This document shows, piece after piece, positions 18,823 through 27,380 of a stretch of DNA of 64,000 bases; positions within the stretch are counted from its first letter, which is position 1; every line of letters starts with the position of its first letter. The translations under genes and the position numbers were made by a program. A model generated the notes under the pieces. The model was not told where the DNA came from, searched no databases, and saw only the letters and a list, made by a program, of their open reading frames with translations. Source of the DNA: Nitrosospira sp. 56-18 (GTDB lineage Bacteria; Pseudomonadota; Gammaproteobacteria; Burkholderiales; Nitrosomonadaceae); the NCBI GenBank assembly GCA_001899235.1, contig MKVR01000012.1, positions 26,850 to 90,849 of the forward strand, given 5' to 3'.

Positions 18823-19197
18823 TTATTTTGAAGCCCACGCCCCATACGCTAGTAAAGCCCATGCACTCAGAAACGATACTCCGCCGAATGGCGTGATGGC
18901 CCCCAGCCCGCGTATCCCTGTCAGGCTCAGTACATAAAGACTGAGGGAAAACAGGACAATTCCCGCGAGCATCAACCAGCCCGACCATCTTATCGACCGG
19001 GACGCCGGGAAATGCATCAGTATGAGGCCTACCGCCAGCAGGCCCAGCGCATGGTAGAAATGGTATTGGACACCCGTCTGGTACACAGCCAGCATATCCG
19101 GCGTCAACTTCTGCTTCAACCCATGCGCGCCGAAGGCGCCCAATCCCACGCAAAGAAATGCATTGACCGCGCCGAGCGCAAGAAAGATACGTGCCAT
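18823..19197 (-). CDS. DUF423 small membrane protein
   Basis: The ATG at 19197 gives 124 residues that match the DUF423 family from start to end (A-L-G-A-V-N-A-F-L-C-V-G-L-G-A-F-G-A-H-G-L). Four membrane helices are evident. The function is unknown; family members occur widely in proteobacteria. The frame extends upstream to 19329 without any similarity. Confidence 0.88.
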   Translation of the reverse strand: MARIFLALGAVNAFLCVGLGAFGAHGLKQKLTPDMLAVYQTGVQYHFYHALGLLAVGLILMHFPASRSIRWSGWLMLAGIVLFSLSLYVLSLTGIRGLGAITPFGGVSFLSAWALLAYGAWASK

Positions 19198-19505
19198 TGG
19201 AGAATAGTTAGAAATTATTTCCTGAAAAATCGATCTGAAGCCGGCGCCAGGAGGGAACCACGCCTGCCCGCACCATGCTGCTGGACGCGCATCGCAGCAT
19301 AACAACATAGCAATCAGGATCTGAATCACGCTCCTGGCAGGACCAGCATGTACTGTGCATCACTGCTGTCCAAATGTCCAGCGAGGAACACTAGGTTCTC
19401 GCAGGCAAGGCACGCGGCCTGAAATACTCCTCCCAAAGGGAAGATGCATCAAAAAAGTCACATGCCGGGGTATTGGGGCGATCGTTTCGCGCTGCCTGTT
19501 TCCGT

Positions 19506-20855
19506 TTACCGGTCTTTTTTTTCGACCAGCGCATCGCTCCAGCCGGTAGCAAATTCTACCCGGATGACTTCACCTATGCTGATCTGGCCGCTATTTCGCA
19601 CCACTGTCCCGTCAGGGGCATAGGCAATACTGTAGCCGCGCTCCAGCACGGAACAGGGATTGAGGTGGGCCAGGTTCTCCCGCTGGCGCTGCAATGCCAT
19701 CATCAGTACCTCCATGCGCCTGGAGGTGGCGCGATCCAGACGCAACCCCAACTCATGCCTGCGCCCGTCCAATAGACGGACATCCGGAGCCGCAAGGGCG
19801 AGCCGATGGCCAAGCTCGCGCAGACGCCAATTTCGATTTTCCCGATGCTGCACCGAACAGGCGTCAAGCCGGCTGCGCAAATACTGGAGGCGGGCAAGCT
19901 GGTCGCGGATAGCCTTTCCCGGATGCACCAACCGGCATCCAAGCCGGTCCGCGCCTTGCATCATGCTCCCGATCCGGCCCCGGATACCGCGGGAAGCGCG
20001 GCTCCACAAAACCGCCACGGTCCGCAACAGCTCCTCCCTGTGGGGACAGGCCAATTGGGACGCGCCGGTAGGGGTGGGCGCGCGGGCATCCGCGACAAAG
20101 TCAGCGATGGTGAAATCGGTTTCATGCCCTACTCCGCTGATGATGGGGATGGAACATGCAGCAATGGCCCGTGCCACGACTTCTTCATTGAACGCCCATA
20201 AATCCTCGATGCTTCCCCCTCCCCGGCATAGGATCAGCACCTCGCACCCGGCATGGATTTCCGCCCTTCGAATAGCTGCGGCAATCTTTTCGGCAGCACC
20301 AAAGCCTTGCACCGGAACCGGATAAACCACCACGGGCATGGAAGGCATGCGCCGCTTCAGCGTTGACAGCACATCATGCAGCGCGGCCCCGTCGGGAGAA
20401 GTGATGACGCCTATCTGTGCCGGGAAAGGCGGTAGCCGCTTTTTGCGGCCGGGAGCAAACAGGCCCTCCTTCTCAAGCCTGCCCCGGAGCTGCTCGAATG
20501 CTTCGTATAATCTTCCCAACCCCGCGCGCCGGAGCGTTTCCACGCATAGCTGAAATTCCCCGCGCGCCTGATATAGCGTCACCAGCGCGCGCGCCTCTAC
20601 CTGCATTCCGTCCTTTGGCTGCCAATCGAGGTATCGGTTTTTTTCCCGGAACATGACACAGCGCACCTGTGCCTGGGCATCCTTCAAGGAGAAATACCAA
20701 TGACCTGAACCGTAGCACTTGATGTTTGAAATTTCCCCGCTTACCCATAATAATGGAAACGCTTGTTCAAGTAATTCCTTGGCACTGCGATTCAATTCGC
20801 TGACGCTCAGCACCGGATGCAGGACCGGCATTTCCATTTCCATTTGAAAATTCAT
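19506..20855 (-). CDS. xseA: Exodeoxyribonuclease VII large subunit
   Basis: A 449-residue protein with the N-terminal OB-fold (V-S-G-E-I-S-N-I-K-C-Y-G-S-G-H-W-Y-F) and the catalytic core containing I-G-V-I-T-S-P-D-G-A-A and C-R-G-G-G-S-I-E-D-L-W-A-F-N, followed by a long coiled coil. With XseB it degrades single-stranded DNA. XseB is not in the window. Confidence 0.95.
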   Translation of the reverse strand: MNFQMEMEMPVLHPVLSVSELNRSAKELLEQAFPLLWVSGEISNIKCYGSGHWYFSLKDAQAQVRCVMFREKNRYLDWQPKDGMQVEARALVTLYQARGEFQLCVETLRRAGLGRLYEAFEQLRGRLEKEGLFAPGRKKRLPPFPAQIGVITSPDGAALHDVLSTLKRRMPSMPVVVYPVPVQGFGAAEKIAAAIRRAEIHAGCEVLILCRGGGSIEDLWAFNEEVVARAIAACSIPIISGVGHETDFTIADFVADARAPTPTGASQLACPHREELLRTVAVLWSRASRGIRGRIGSMMQGADRLGCRLVHPGKAIRDQLARLQYLRSRLDACSVQHRENRNWRLRELGHRLALAAPDVRLLDGRRHELGLRLDRATSRRMEVLMMALQRQRENLAHLNPCSVLERGYSIAYAPDGTVVRNSGQISIGEVIRVEFATGWSDALVEKKDR

Positions 20856-21047
20856 CTTGACATTCTACAATAATCCACATCTGTAACAAATCTGTATAGT
20901 TACGTCACGCAAAACCGCATGAATATTAGGTTTCAGTATAACACGCTGTTTATAAACGAATTTATAAAAGTTCAAAAAACAGTCTACCCAGAAAATGTCG
21001 TTATAGAAGGGTAACTTAACAATTCTACCTTCAAGTTGCTCACAAAC

Positions 21048-21070
21048 TTATCCACAGCAATTGTGGACAG
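21048..21070. promoter_or_regulatory. DnaA box within an inverted pair
   Basis: TTATCCACA at 21048-21056 is a perfect consensus DnaA box. It is followed after five bases by TGTGGACAG, a near-match on the other strand, so TCCACA and TGTGGA form an inverted pair. It lies in an AT-rich 200-base tract between xseA and exbB. It could be a DnaA-titration or regulatory site; the tract shows no cluster of boxes that would make it an origin. Confidence 0.5.
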
Positions 21071-21087
21071 TTAAGGAACTTTTTAAG

Positions 21088-21172
21088 AAAGCCTCTGAAC
21101 AAATCCTCGTCTTTCGCGCATCCGGTTCCGCAGGGCCACCACCGCGCCAGCGGAGATTCATTTCGGGCTTAC
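21088..21172. repeat. Short copy of IS5-like MITE (family A)
   Basis: The left end, AAAGCCTCTGAACAAATCCT, and the right end, which reads AAGCCCGAAATGAATCTCCG on the opposite strand, are degenerate copies of the ends at 1845 and 2273. The interior (CGCGCATCC, GCCACCACCGCGCCAGCGGA) matches the 2215-2250 part of that element. About 85 bases in all, and it sits just upstream of the exbB-like gene. Confidence 0.55.
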
Positions 21173-21254
21173 ATGATGCCTTAGCCTTGCTGAAAATACA
21201 GGGGCGCGATACATTACAGCTCTCTTTTTGCACCGATAACAAGGAGCTTGCCGC

Positions 21255-21869
21255 ATGTTCGCGTTGATCCAAGCTGCGGGTTGGCCCATCTGGCCCATTA
21301 TCCTGGCTTCCATCGTGGCTGTGGCTATCATTGGCGAACGCTTGTGGGCCTTGCGCCTCAATGTGGTTACACCGCGAGACCTCCTCCCCCGGGTGTTGCA
21401 GGAATACCGGAAGAACGGCGCCAGTCCAGACATGCTCGCGCGCCTGGAAAAGCATTCACCCCTGGGCCAGATTCTTGCGGCAGGTCTGAGAAACGATAAA
21501 AGCACGCGGGAGATCATGAAAGAATCCATCGAAGAAGCGGGCCGCGCTGTCGCACATAACCTCGAACGTTATCTCACGACCCTGGGCACCATCGCGTCCC
21601 TTAGCCCGCTAATGGGCCTGTTCGGCACGCTGGTAGGCATGATCGAAATTTTTGGCGCCAGTTCGCCGACCGCTGGTGGTTCCGATCCGGCCCAACTTGC
21701 CCATGGCATATCGGTGGCGCTGTACAACGCGGCTTTCGGTATCCTGGTGGCTATTCCAAGCATCATCTTTTACCGTCACTTCCATGCCAAGGTGGATGGA
21801 CTTATAGTGGAGATGGAGCTGCAGGCCTTGAAGCTGGTTGAAATGATCCACGGAGAGCGCAAGGATTGA
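21255..21869 (+). CDS. exbB: MotA/TolQ/ExbB family proton channel protein (second copy)
   Basis: A 204-residue protein with one N-terminal helix (about residues 10-30) and two further helices at about 110-135 and 155-175. It carries the motif L-M-G-L-F-G-T-L-V-G-M-I-E-I-F. It is more compact than the protein encoded at position 8 and is of the ExbB type found in an exbB-exbD-lpxK order in many betaproteobacteria. Here lpxK does not follow. It forms a likely operon with the next two genes. Confidence 0.92.
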   Translation: MFALIQAAGWPIWPIILASIVAVAIIGERLWALRLNVVTPRDLLPRVLQEYRKNGASPDMLARLEKHSPLGQILAAGLRNDKSTREIMKESIEEAGRAVAHNLERYLTTLGTIASLSPLMGLFGTLVGMIEIFGASSPTAGGSDPAQLAHGISVALYNAAFGILVAIPSIIFYRHFHAKVDGLIVEMELQALKLVEMIHGERKD

Positions 21870-21895
21870 TTCCACTGGAAGCATAGGATTTACCC

Positions 21896-22312
21896 ATGAA
21901 TTTTCAACGCGGCAGGCACAAGGAAGAACCCGAGATCAATCTCCTGCCCATGATCGACGTGCTGTTGGTGATCCTGATTTTTCTGATGATCACCACGACT
22001 TATTCGAAATTTTCCGAAATGGAAATCAGCCTTCCGCAAGCAACCTCGAACAAATCCGCGGGACGCTCCAATGCCATCGATATTTTAGTAAGCGCGGCCG
22101 GGGCCTACAAGGTAAACGGGGCGCCGGTCGAGCAATCCACCACGGAAGAGCTAGGCTCGGCGCTGCGCAAGGCGGCAGGCGAGCGTCCTGATCCGGTCAT
22201 TGTCATCCACGCGGATGCCGAATCCACGCACCAGGCGGTAATCAGAGTGATGGAAGCAGCGCGCCTCGCTGGTTATAATCACATTACCTTCACGACCGAA
22301 AACCCCAGGTAA
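21896..22312 (+). CDS. exbD: ExbD/TolR family biopolymer transport protein (second copy)
   Basis: A 138-residue partner of the preceding protein: an N-terminal I-N-L-L-P-M-I-D-V-L-L-V-I-L-I-F-L-M segment with the conserved Asp in the membrane helix, then a periplasmic domain. It starts 27 bases after the upstream stop. Together with ExbB it would energise TonB-dependent transport. Confidence 0.92.
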   Translation: MNFQRGRHKEEPEINLLPMIDVLLVILIFLMITTTYSKFSEMEISLPQATSNKSAGRSNAIDILVSAAGAYKVNGAPVEQSTTEELGSALRKAAGERPDPVIVIHADAESTHQAVIRVMEAARLAGYNHITFTTENPR

Positions 22313-22429
22313 ATCCTGCCCATAAAAATGCCAGGACAATCCGGTTGGAATGCCGGTCATGGAACGCTGAATGATGGATGTCTTCTCCTTCTCCCGGTTC
22401 TGCCGGGTCCGCAAAATAGAGGTTCGCGC

Positions 22430-22609
22430 ATGGACATGAAACTGCTTGACATCCTGGTTTGCCCGCTATGCAAGGGGCCGTTGCTCTACAGGAAAAACGA
22501 AAAAGAACTGATCTGCAAGGCAGACCGGCTGGTATTTCCCATCAGGGATGGCATCCCTGTAATGCTGGAAGATGAGGCGCGGAAACTGCCGCCGGAAGAG
22601 GATATTTGA
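22430..22609 (+). CDS. Trm112-like small zinc-ribbon protein
   Basis: A 59-residue protein starting at the ATG at 22430 (a second ATG two codons later is equally possible). It has [11 protein letters not shown] and [20 protein letters not shown], typical of the UPF0434/Trm112 family. It keeps the first C-x-x-C but has only one later Cys, so zinc binding may be incomplete. Related genes usually lie between lpxK and kdsB, both missing here. Confidence 0.88.
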   Translation: MDMKLLDILVCPLCKGPLLYRKNEKELICKADRLVFPIRDGIPVMLEDEARKLPPEEDI

Positions 22610-22684
22610 GGCCTGAAGGAAGAAAAGGAAGAAAATACTGGAGACCCCGGAAAATGAACCTCATATTTTTCATGGTACTGAAAA

Positions 22685-23650
22685 ATGACTAAAAATGATG
22701 CCGCCATCCTCGGCGCACTGGTGGCGGATGCGGCATCGCTCGGGTTGCATTGGCTTTATGATCCGGATCGCATCTCCCGGATTGCCGCCGATAGGGGCCT
22801 CGTATTCCTGCCACCGGATATGGACGACTATTCGGGTGCAAAGGGCTATTTCGCGCACGGCGGCAAAAATACCGGGGACTCGAGCGGCTATGGGGAAACA
22901 TGCCTGTTGATGCTGAACCATCTCGCCCGGCACGGCAGTTTCGACCGGGTAGCCTATCAGACGGAGTTACGGTCATGCTTCGGACCGGGTGGAACGTACG
23001 TCGGCTATATCGATTCACCCATGCGCACGACGCTGCATGCGCTACTGCTGCTGGAACCCGCGGCATTCCCCGTGGCATCCGGGGCTGACGACGACCAGCA
23101 TCTAGCCTTGGCGGCGCTCCCTGCCCTGGTCGCACTCCACGATGGATCACAGGATGGCTTGATGGATCGCGTGGAGGAAGTGGTGCGTATCACCAACGAC
23201 AATGCGCTCGCAGTCGCTGCCGGGCAGTGTGCCGCAGCAGCTTTATATAACATGCTGCGGGGAGAGCCGGCCGCGCAGGCGCTGGCAAATGCCCTGCCAT
23301 TTGCCGGAAGCGTTCTCGGGCCGTTGCTTGCCGAGGCGCTCGCCATGACAACGCTCGATGGCGTCGCCGCGGCGCAGCGATTCGGTCCGGCATGCCATGT
23401 CGCCGAAGGCCTCCCCGTAATTTTTCACATTGCCCAGCGGGCACCGGACTATCGCAGCGCCGTCGAATCCAATATCCGCGCTGGCGGAGACAGTTGCGGC
23501 CGCTCGATCATGCTGGGCGCAATGGCTGCAATAGGCACCGGAAAACAGGAAGCAGGATGCTCCATCCCATTGCCATGGCTTGGTCGCTACCGGAAACTCG
23601 CCGTCGCGGCGGATTCATGCGCAGCCCTGGGATTCGGGACCGATATTTAA
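22685..23650 (+). CDS. ADP-ribosylglycohydrolase family protein
   Basis: A 321-residue protein with the family's N-terminal G-A-L-V-A-D-A-A-S-L-G-L-H-W and the C-terminal metal-site motif G-G-D-S-C-G-R-S. Family members remove ADP-ribose from proteins or hydrolyse related compounds, but the typical metal-binding G-D is here A-D-A, so activity may differ. No nif or DraT gene lies nearby. The TAA stop coincides with the start of a dispersed repeat (TTAA then GGAAGCGCTGAATAAA). Confidence 0.8.
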   Translation: MTKNDAAILGALVADAASLGLHWLYDPDRISRIAADRGLVFLPPDMDDYSGAKGYFAHGGKNTGDSSGYGETCLLMLNHLARHGSFDRVAYQTELRSCFGPGGTYVGYIDSPMRTTLHALLLLEPAAFPVASGADDDQHLALAALPALVALHDGSQDGLMDRVEEVVRITNDNALAVAAGQCAAAALYNMLRGEPAAQALANALPFAGSVLGPLLAEALAMTTLDGVAAAQRFGPACHVAEGLPVIFHIAQRAPDYRSAVESNIRAGGDSCGRSIMLGAMAAIGTGKQEAGCSIPLPWLGRYRKLAVAADSCAALGFGTDI

Positions 23651-23715
23651 GGAAGCGCTGAATAAATCTCCGCTGGCGCGGCGGCGGCTTTGCGGGACAC
23701 AGGCATCACATGTTG
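23647..23715 (+). repeat. End of IS5-like dispersed repeat (family A)
   Basis: TTAA followed by GGAAGCGCTGAATAAATC and then CTCCGCTGGCGCGGCGGC, nearly identical to the ends at 1845-1880 and 2235-2273. The stop codon of the ADP-ribosylglycohydrolase gene lies in the TTAA. No matching right end is clear before tusA. The 148-base interval otherwise shows no gene. Confidence 0.65.
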
Positions 23716-23798
23716 TTCAAACAATCCCACCAGCATTCTTCCGGTTCGATTCCATCCGTGATCCTGCCCACCTCTCCACTATATATATCCCGAGCGCT

Positions 23799-24032
23799 TC
23801 ATTTCTTTCTTAGGTAAAACAAAAACTCCTCATCCGATTCGGAAAAAAACAGCAGATGGTTTCCCGTCTGATCGGCAAAAACCTGGAAATCGATCACGGC
23901 AGCCGGATCAGTGGCGACAATTTTCAACACCTGCCCGGCCACCATCTCGGCAAGAGATTTCTTGGTGCGCAGAATAGGCAGGGGGCAGACAAGGCCGCGC
24001 ACATCCAGTTCCTTGTCCCAATTCCAGTTCAT
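23799..24032 (-). CDS. tusA: TusA family sulfur carrier
   Basis: A 77-residue protein (ATG at 24032; the frame is open 10 codons further). It contains the active-site motif D-V-R-G-L-V-C-P-L-P-I-L-R-T-K-K, with Cys as the persulfide carrier. TusA-type proteins pass sulfur to tRNA thiolation or to dissimilatory sulfur reactions. It stands alone and divergent to argJ, so the sulfur route cannot be told. Confidence 0.9.
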   Translation of the reverse strand: MNWNWDKELDVRGLVCPLPILRTKKSLAEMVAGQVLKIVATDPAAVIDFQVFADQTGNHLLFFSESDEEFLFYLRKK

Positions 24033-24143
24033 GGTTTCTCCGGTCTGCTCAACATCTCGCATTGTAAATCATGCAGGAATCCACGCAGCACGCTGTATTT
24101 TGATTAGAATGCAAACTTTCCACAGTTTACCAGTTGTGCCGCA

Positions 24144-25382
24144 ATGCCAGTCAATCTTGCCCCTCCACACGCCGCGCAGCTGTTTCCCGTAAAAGGCGTG
24201 AAGCTCGGCATTGCCGCTGCCGGGATCAGGAAGCCCAACCGCAAGGACTTGCTCGTCATTGCACTCGACGAAGATACGAAAGTAGCGGGCGTATTCACGC
24301 AAAATGATTTTTGCGCAGCGCCGGTGGTAGTTGCCAAGGATCACCTTTTGAACCCGGGACCCGGCGAATCCATTCGCGCCCTGGTAATCAATACGGGCAA
24401 CGCCAACGCGGGAACCGGAGAAGACGGCATTTCACGCGCCCGTGCCACCTGCGCGGCAGTTGCGCGATTGATGGGCTGCGATGAAAAACAGGTATTGCCG
24501 TTCTCTACGGGCGTGATCATGGAACCGCTGCCGCTCGACAGGATAGTGGCGGGGCTGCCAGCCGCCGTGTCGGGCCTTGAGCCCGGCAACTGGCTGGCCG
24601 CCGCGGAAGCGATCATGACTACCGACATCGTTCCGAAAGCCGTGTCGCGGCAACTGCTCCTGTACGGCAAAACCGTGACGATCACCGGTATTGCAAAGGG
24701 CTCGGGAATGATACACCCCAACATGGCGACCATGCTTGGCTACATCGCGACCGATGCGGCCCTCGATCAGCCGCTGCTGGAAGAAATTCTGCGGCATGCG
24801 GCGGAAAACTCTTTCAATTGCATTACCGTTGATGGCGATACCTCGACCAATGATGCTTTTATCATGGCTGCGACCGGACGAGCCGGGAATCCATCCATCA
24901 CCGGCAATACCAGCGGCGAATTCATCATGCTGCGCGACGCGATCACCGACACCGCAATACACCTCGCGCAAGCCATCGTGCGCGACGGAGAAGGCGCGAC
25001 GAAGTTCATTACAGTGCGCGTCGAGGGCGGAAAAACCGTGGAAGAGTGCAAAAAAGCGGCGTACGCCATCGCCCATTCCCCACTGGTCAAGACCGCTTTC
25101 TTCGCTTCAGATCCCAATCTGGGGCGAATACTGGCAGCCATCGGCTATGCCGGCCTGGAAAACCTGGATGTGAGCGGACTGAAACTATACCTGGACGATG
25201 TGCTCGTGGCTGAAAATGGCGGCAGGGCAAACAGCTACCGCGAGCAGGATGGACAACGCGTCATGAGGCAGGCGGAAATAACGGTCCGCGTGGCAATGAA
25301 CCGGGGAGCGGAGTCGGCCACCGTCTGGACCTGCGATTTGTCTTATGACTACGTAAAGATAAACGCGGATTATCGAAGCTAG
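24144..25382 (+). CDS. argJ: Bifunctional glutamate N-acetyltransferase / amino-acid acetyltransferase
   Basis: A 412-residue self-cleaving ornithine acetyltransferase family enzyme. The autocleavage site is in [14 protein letters not shown], with Thr as the nucleophile of the beta chain. Other matches are [11 protein letters not shown] and the C-terminal [11 protein letters not shown]. It recycles the acetyl group from acetylornithine to glutamate, so ArgD product feeds it and ornithine goes to ArgF. Whether it also uses acetyl-CoA cannot be told from sequence alone. Confidence 0.95.
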   Translation: MPVNLAPPHAAQLFPVKGVKLGIAAAGIRKPNRKDLLVIALDEDTKVAGVFTQNDFCAAPVVVAKDHLLNPGPGESIRALVINTGNANAGTGEDGISRARATCAAVARLMGCDEKQVLPFSTGVIMEPLPLDRIVAGLPAAVSGLEPGNWLAAAEAIMTTDIVPKAVSRQLLLYGKTVTITGIAKGSGMIHPNMATMLGYIATDAALDQPLLEEILRHAAENSFNCITVDGDTSTNDAFIMAATGRAGNPSITGNTSGEFIMLRDAITDTAIHLAQAIVRDGEGATKFITVRVEGGKTVEECKKAAYAIAHSPLVKTAFFASDPNLGRILAAIGYAGLENLDVSGLKLYLDDVLVAENGGRANSYREQDGQRVMRQAEITVRVAMNRGAESATVWTCDLSYDYVKINADYRS

Positions 25383-25514
25383 GGGCACCGTCACCCCCCC
25401 ATTCTTTCCCCGATGGCCTGGAGCTGTTGGAAGACCATCCCTGGCGCCAGGCGGCGGGCAGGAGTTGCGCTTTCACGTGCAACCCCGCCTCTCGAACCTG
25501 CCTGCAGCCTTTTG

Positions 25515-26159
25515 TTACTCGCCCATGGGCTTCATATGGGGGAATCTCCGGTAGTCCGTTTCATACCCCCCGGAACCCGACCCGCCATAACCGGAGCGAT
25601 CTCCATGGTGGTGATGCTTCCTTCTCATTTTCTTTGCCTCATCCTTGTCGATATACCCGTCGTTGTTGGCATCCATTTTGCTGAACATCATATCGCAATG
25701 ACGCGCGTGCTCGTCCCTGCTTACCCTGCCATCATTATCGGTATCCGCCATGGACATGCCGCACTTTCCTTCTCCATGCTTGCGGTCATACCCGGTTTTT
25801 TTGGCTTCATCCTTGTCGATATATCCGTCGTTGTTGGCATCCATCATGCCAAACATCTTTTCGCAATGACGCGTATTCTCATCCCTGCTTACCCTGCCGT
25901 CTTTATCGGTATCCGCCATGGCCATTCCACATCGACCCTCGCCGCATTTGCCATCGCTCTTTTTCCCTCCATACCCTTTGTCGTCGGAACCCTTGCTGTC
26001 ACCGTATCCTTGAGCGACCAGGTATCCTTTACTGAGCGATTGCATTGCGAACGGATTCTCGCCTGCAGAGGCGATGGGCAGTGTGGCGAACGTGCCAGCC
26101 GCGAAGGCCGAACCTAGAGCAAGAGAAATAAGTGTTTTTTTACTGGTCATCTTATTCAT
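25515..26159 (-). CDS. Secreted protein with four EF-hand motifs
   Basis: A 214-residue protein starting at ATG 26159 with AGGAG ten bases upstream. It has a Sec signal peptide (S-K-K-T-L-I-S-L-A-L-G then cleavage near I-A-S-A-G). Four calcium-binding loops follow: D-T-D-K-D-G-R-V-S-R-D-E, D-A-N-N-D-G-Y-I-D-K-D-E, D-T-D-N-D-G-R-V-S-R-D-E and D-A-N-N-D-G-Y-I-D-K-D-E. The first two and last two form a nearly exact tandem duplication of about 48 residues. A His-rich, Gly-rich tail ends the protein. Cys residues flank the loops. The function is unknown; calcium buffering or signalling in the periplasm is likely. Confidence 0.85.
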   Translation of the reverse strand: MNKMTSKKTLISLALGSAFAAGTFATLPIASAGENPFAMQSLSKGYLVAQGYGDSKGSDDKGYGGKKSDGKCGEGRCGMAMADTDKDGRVSRDENTRHCEKMFGMMDANNDGYIDKDEAKKTGYDRKHGEGKCGMSMADTDNDGRVSRDEHARHCDMMFSKMDANNDGYIDKDEAKKMRRKHHHHGDRSGYGGSGSGGYETDYRRFPHMKPMGE

Positions 26160-26504
26160 GGTGTTTTTCTCCTCAAAAATGTAGCTGGGATGCAGCTGGG
26201 TTAACGGCGGAAATCCTCCTGTCCGGACACGCCGACACACCCGGCAACCGGCGTGCAACCGGGTCCGGGGATTCTGATCTGTCACACTGCAAAAACCGGA
26301 TTTCCATTCGGTCAAGCGCAACAGTTGAAATCATGACTCTTCCTGTCAAAGGTTCAGTACGGTAACACACATTGAGAAAGCCGTACGGAATACCCGGATG
26401 CACCTCCCCAAAACCGGCAATCACCAGAAATCTTGAATATAATTCCCTCCGGTTCGCCTTATCCGCTGCCTGGATACCACGCAAAAAAACGATACGGGAT
26501 ACCC
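26160..26504. other. Divergent intergenic region
   Basis: This 345-base interval separates the EF-hand gene and the DUF815 gene. I see no gene or repeat; it should hold two outward promoters, but I found no clear consensus elements. Confidence 0.4.
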
Positions 26505-27380
26505 ATGAATGATTTCGCCGATTTATGCATTCGCGCCGAAAACCTGCTCTCCCGCCTGGAAGAGATGATTTCACAAAGAGCGGCCGAGCCGGACTGGAAT
26601 GCGGTCGCATTCCGGTGGCGCAGGCACGGCCATAAAGGCTTTCTGCAACCTGTAGCGCATCCGCACCGCATCCGCCTGGAATTGCTGCGAGGGATCGAAA
26701 CGCAAAAGGAGAGCCTGGATCAGAACACCCGGCAGTTTGTAAACGGATATCCCGCAAATAACGTACTCCTTACCGGCGCGCGCGGCACGGGGAAATCCTC
26801 GCTTATCAAGGCCATGCTCGACCGATATGCGGAGGCGGGATTACGCCTGATCGAAGTGGAAAAACAAGACCTCACGGACCTGCAGGATATAGTCGAGAAA
26901 ATATATCAGCGCCCGGAACGCTTCATACTCTATTGCGACGATCTGTCATTTGAAGCTGGAGAACCTGGCTACAAGACGCTGAAGGTGGTACTGGACGGTT
27001 CCGTCGCCACAGCCTCCGAGAATGTCCTGGTCTATGCCACATCCAACCGCCGGCATCTCATGCCGGAGTACATGCGGGATAATCTGGATACGCGCCATAT
27101 CGACGGAGAGATACACCCCAGTGAATCGGTCGAGGAGAAAACATCGCTGTCGGAGCGCTTCGGCCTATGGATATCGTTCTATCCATTCAACCAGGACGAA
27201 TATCTGGATATCGTTCGTCAATGGCTTGCCTATTTTGACATCCACGAAATGAGCCCGCCGGTTCGCGAAGCCGCGCTGAGATGGTCGATTGCACGCGGCG
27301 CGAGAAACGGCCGGGTAGCCTGGCAATTTGCGCGGGATTGGGCAGGCAGGCAGCAAGCAGGGCATGACGCCGAAGGATGA
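26505..27380 (+). CDS. DUF815 family P-loop ATPase
   Basis: A 291-residue AAA-like ATPase with the Walker A motif T-G-A-R-G-T-G-K-S-S near residues 90-99, a Walker B-like Y-C-D-D-L-S-F and the arginine-rich Y-A-T-S-N-R-R-H-L. The family is conserved in proteobacteria but without a firm function. The last bases of the gene overlap the start of the next one (ATGA), so it is translationally coupled to the Nudix-ThiE fusion. ATG at 26505 chosen; the frame opens at 26433. Confidence 0.88.
   Translation: MNDFADLCIRAENLLSRLEEMISQRAAEPDWNAVAFRWRRHGHKGFLQPVAHPHRIRLELLRGIETQKESLDQNTRQFVNGYPANNVLLTGARGTGKSSLIKAMLDRYAEAGLRLIEVEKQDLTDLQDIVEKIYQRPERFILYCDDLSFEAGEPGYKTLKVVLDGSVATASENVLVYATSNRRHLMPEYMRDNLDTRHIDGEIHPSESVEEKTSLSERFGLWISFYPFNQDEYLDIVRQWLAYFDIHEMSPPVREAALRWSIARGARNGRVAWQFARDWAGRQQAGHDAEG

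Noticed and set aside
20880..21090. Replication origin candidate
   Set aside because: Only one perfect DnaA box and no dnaA, dnaN or cluster of boxes.
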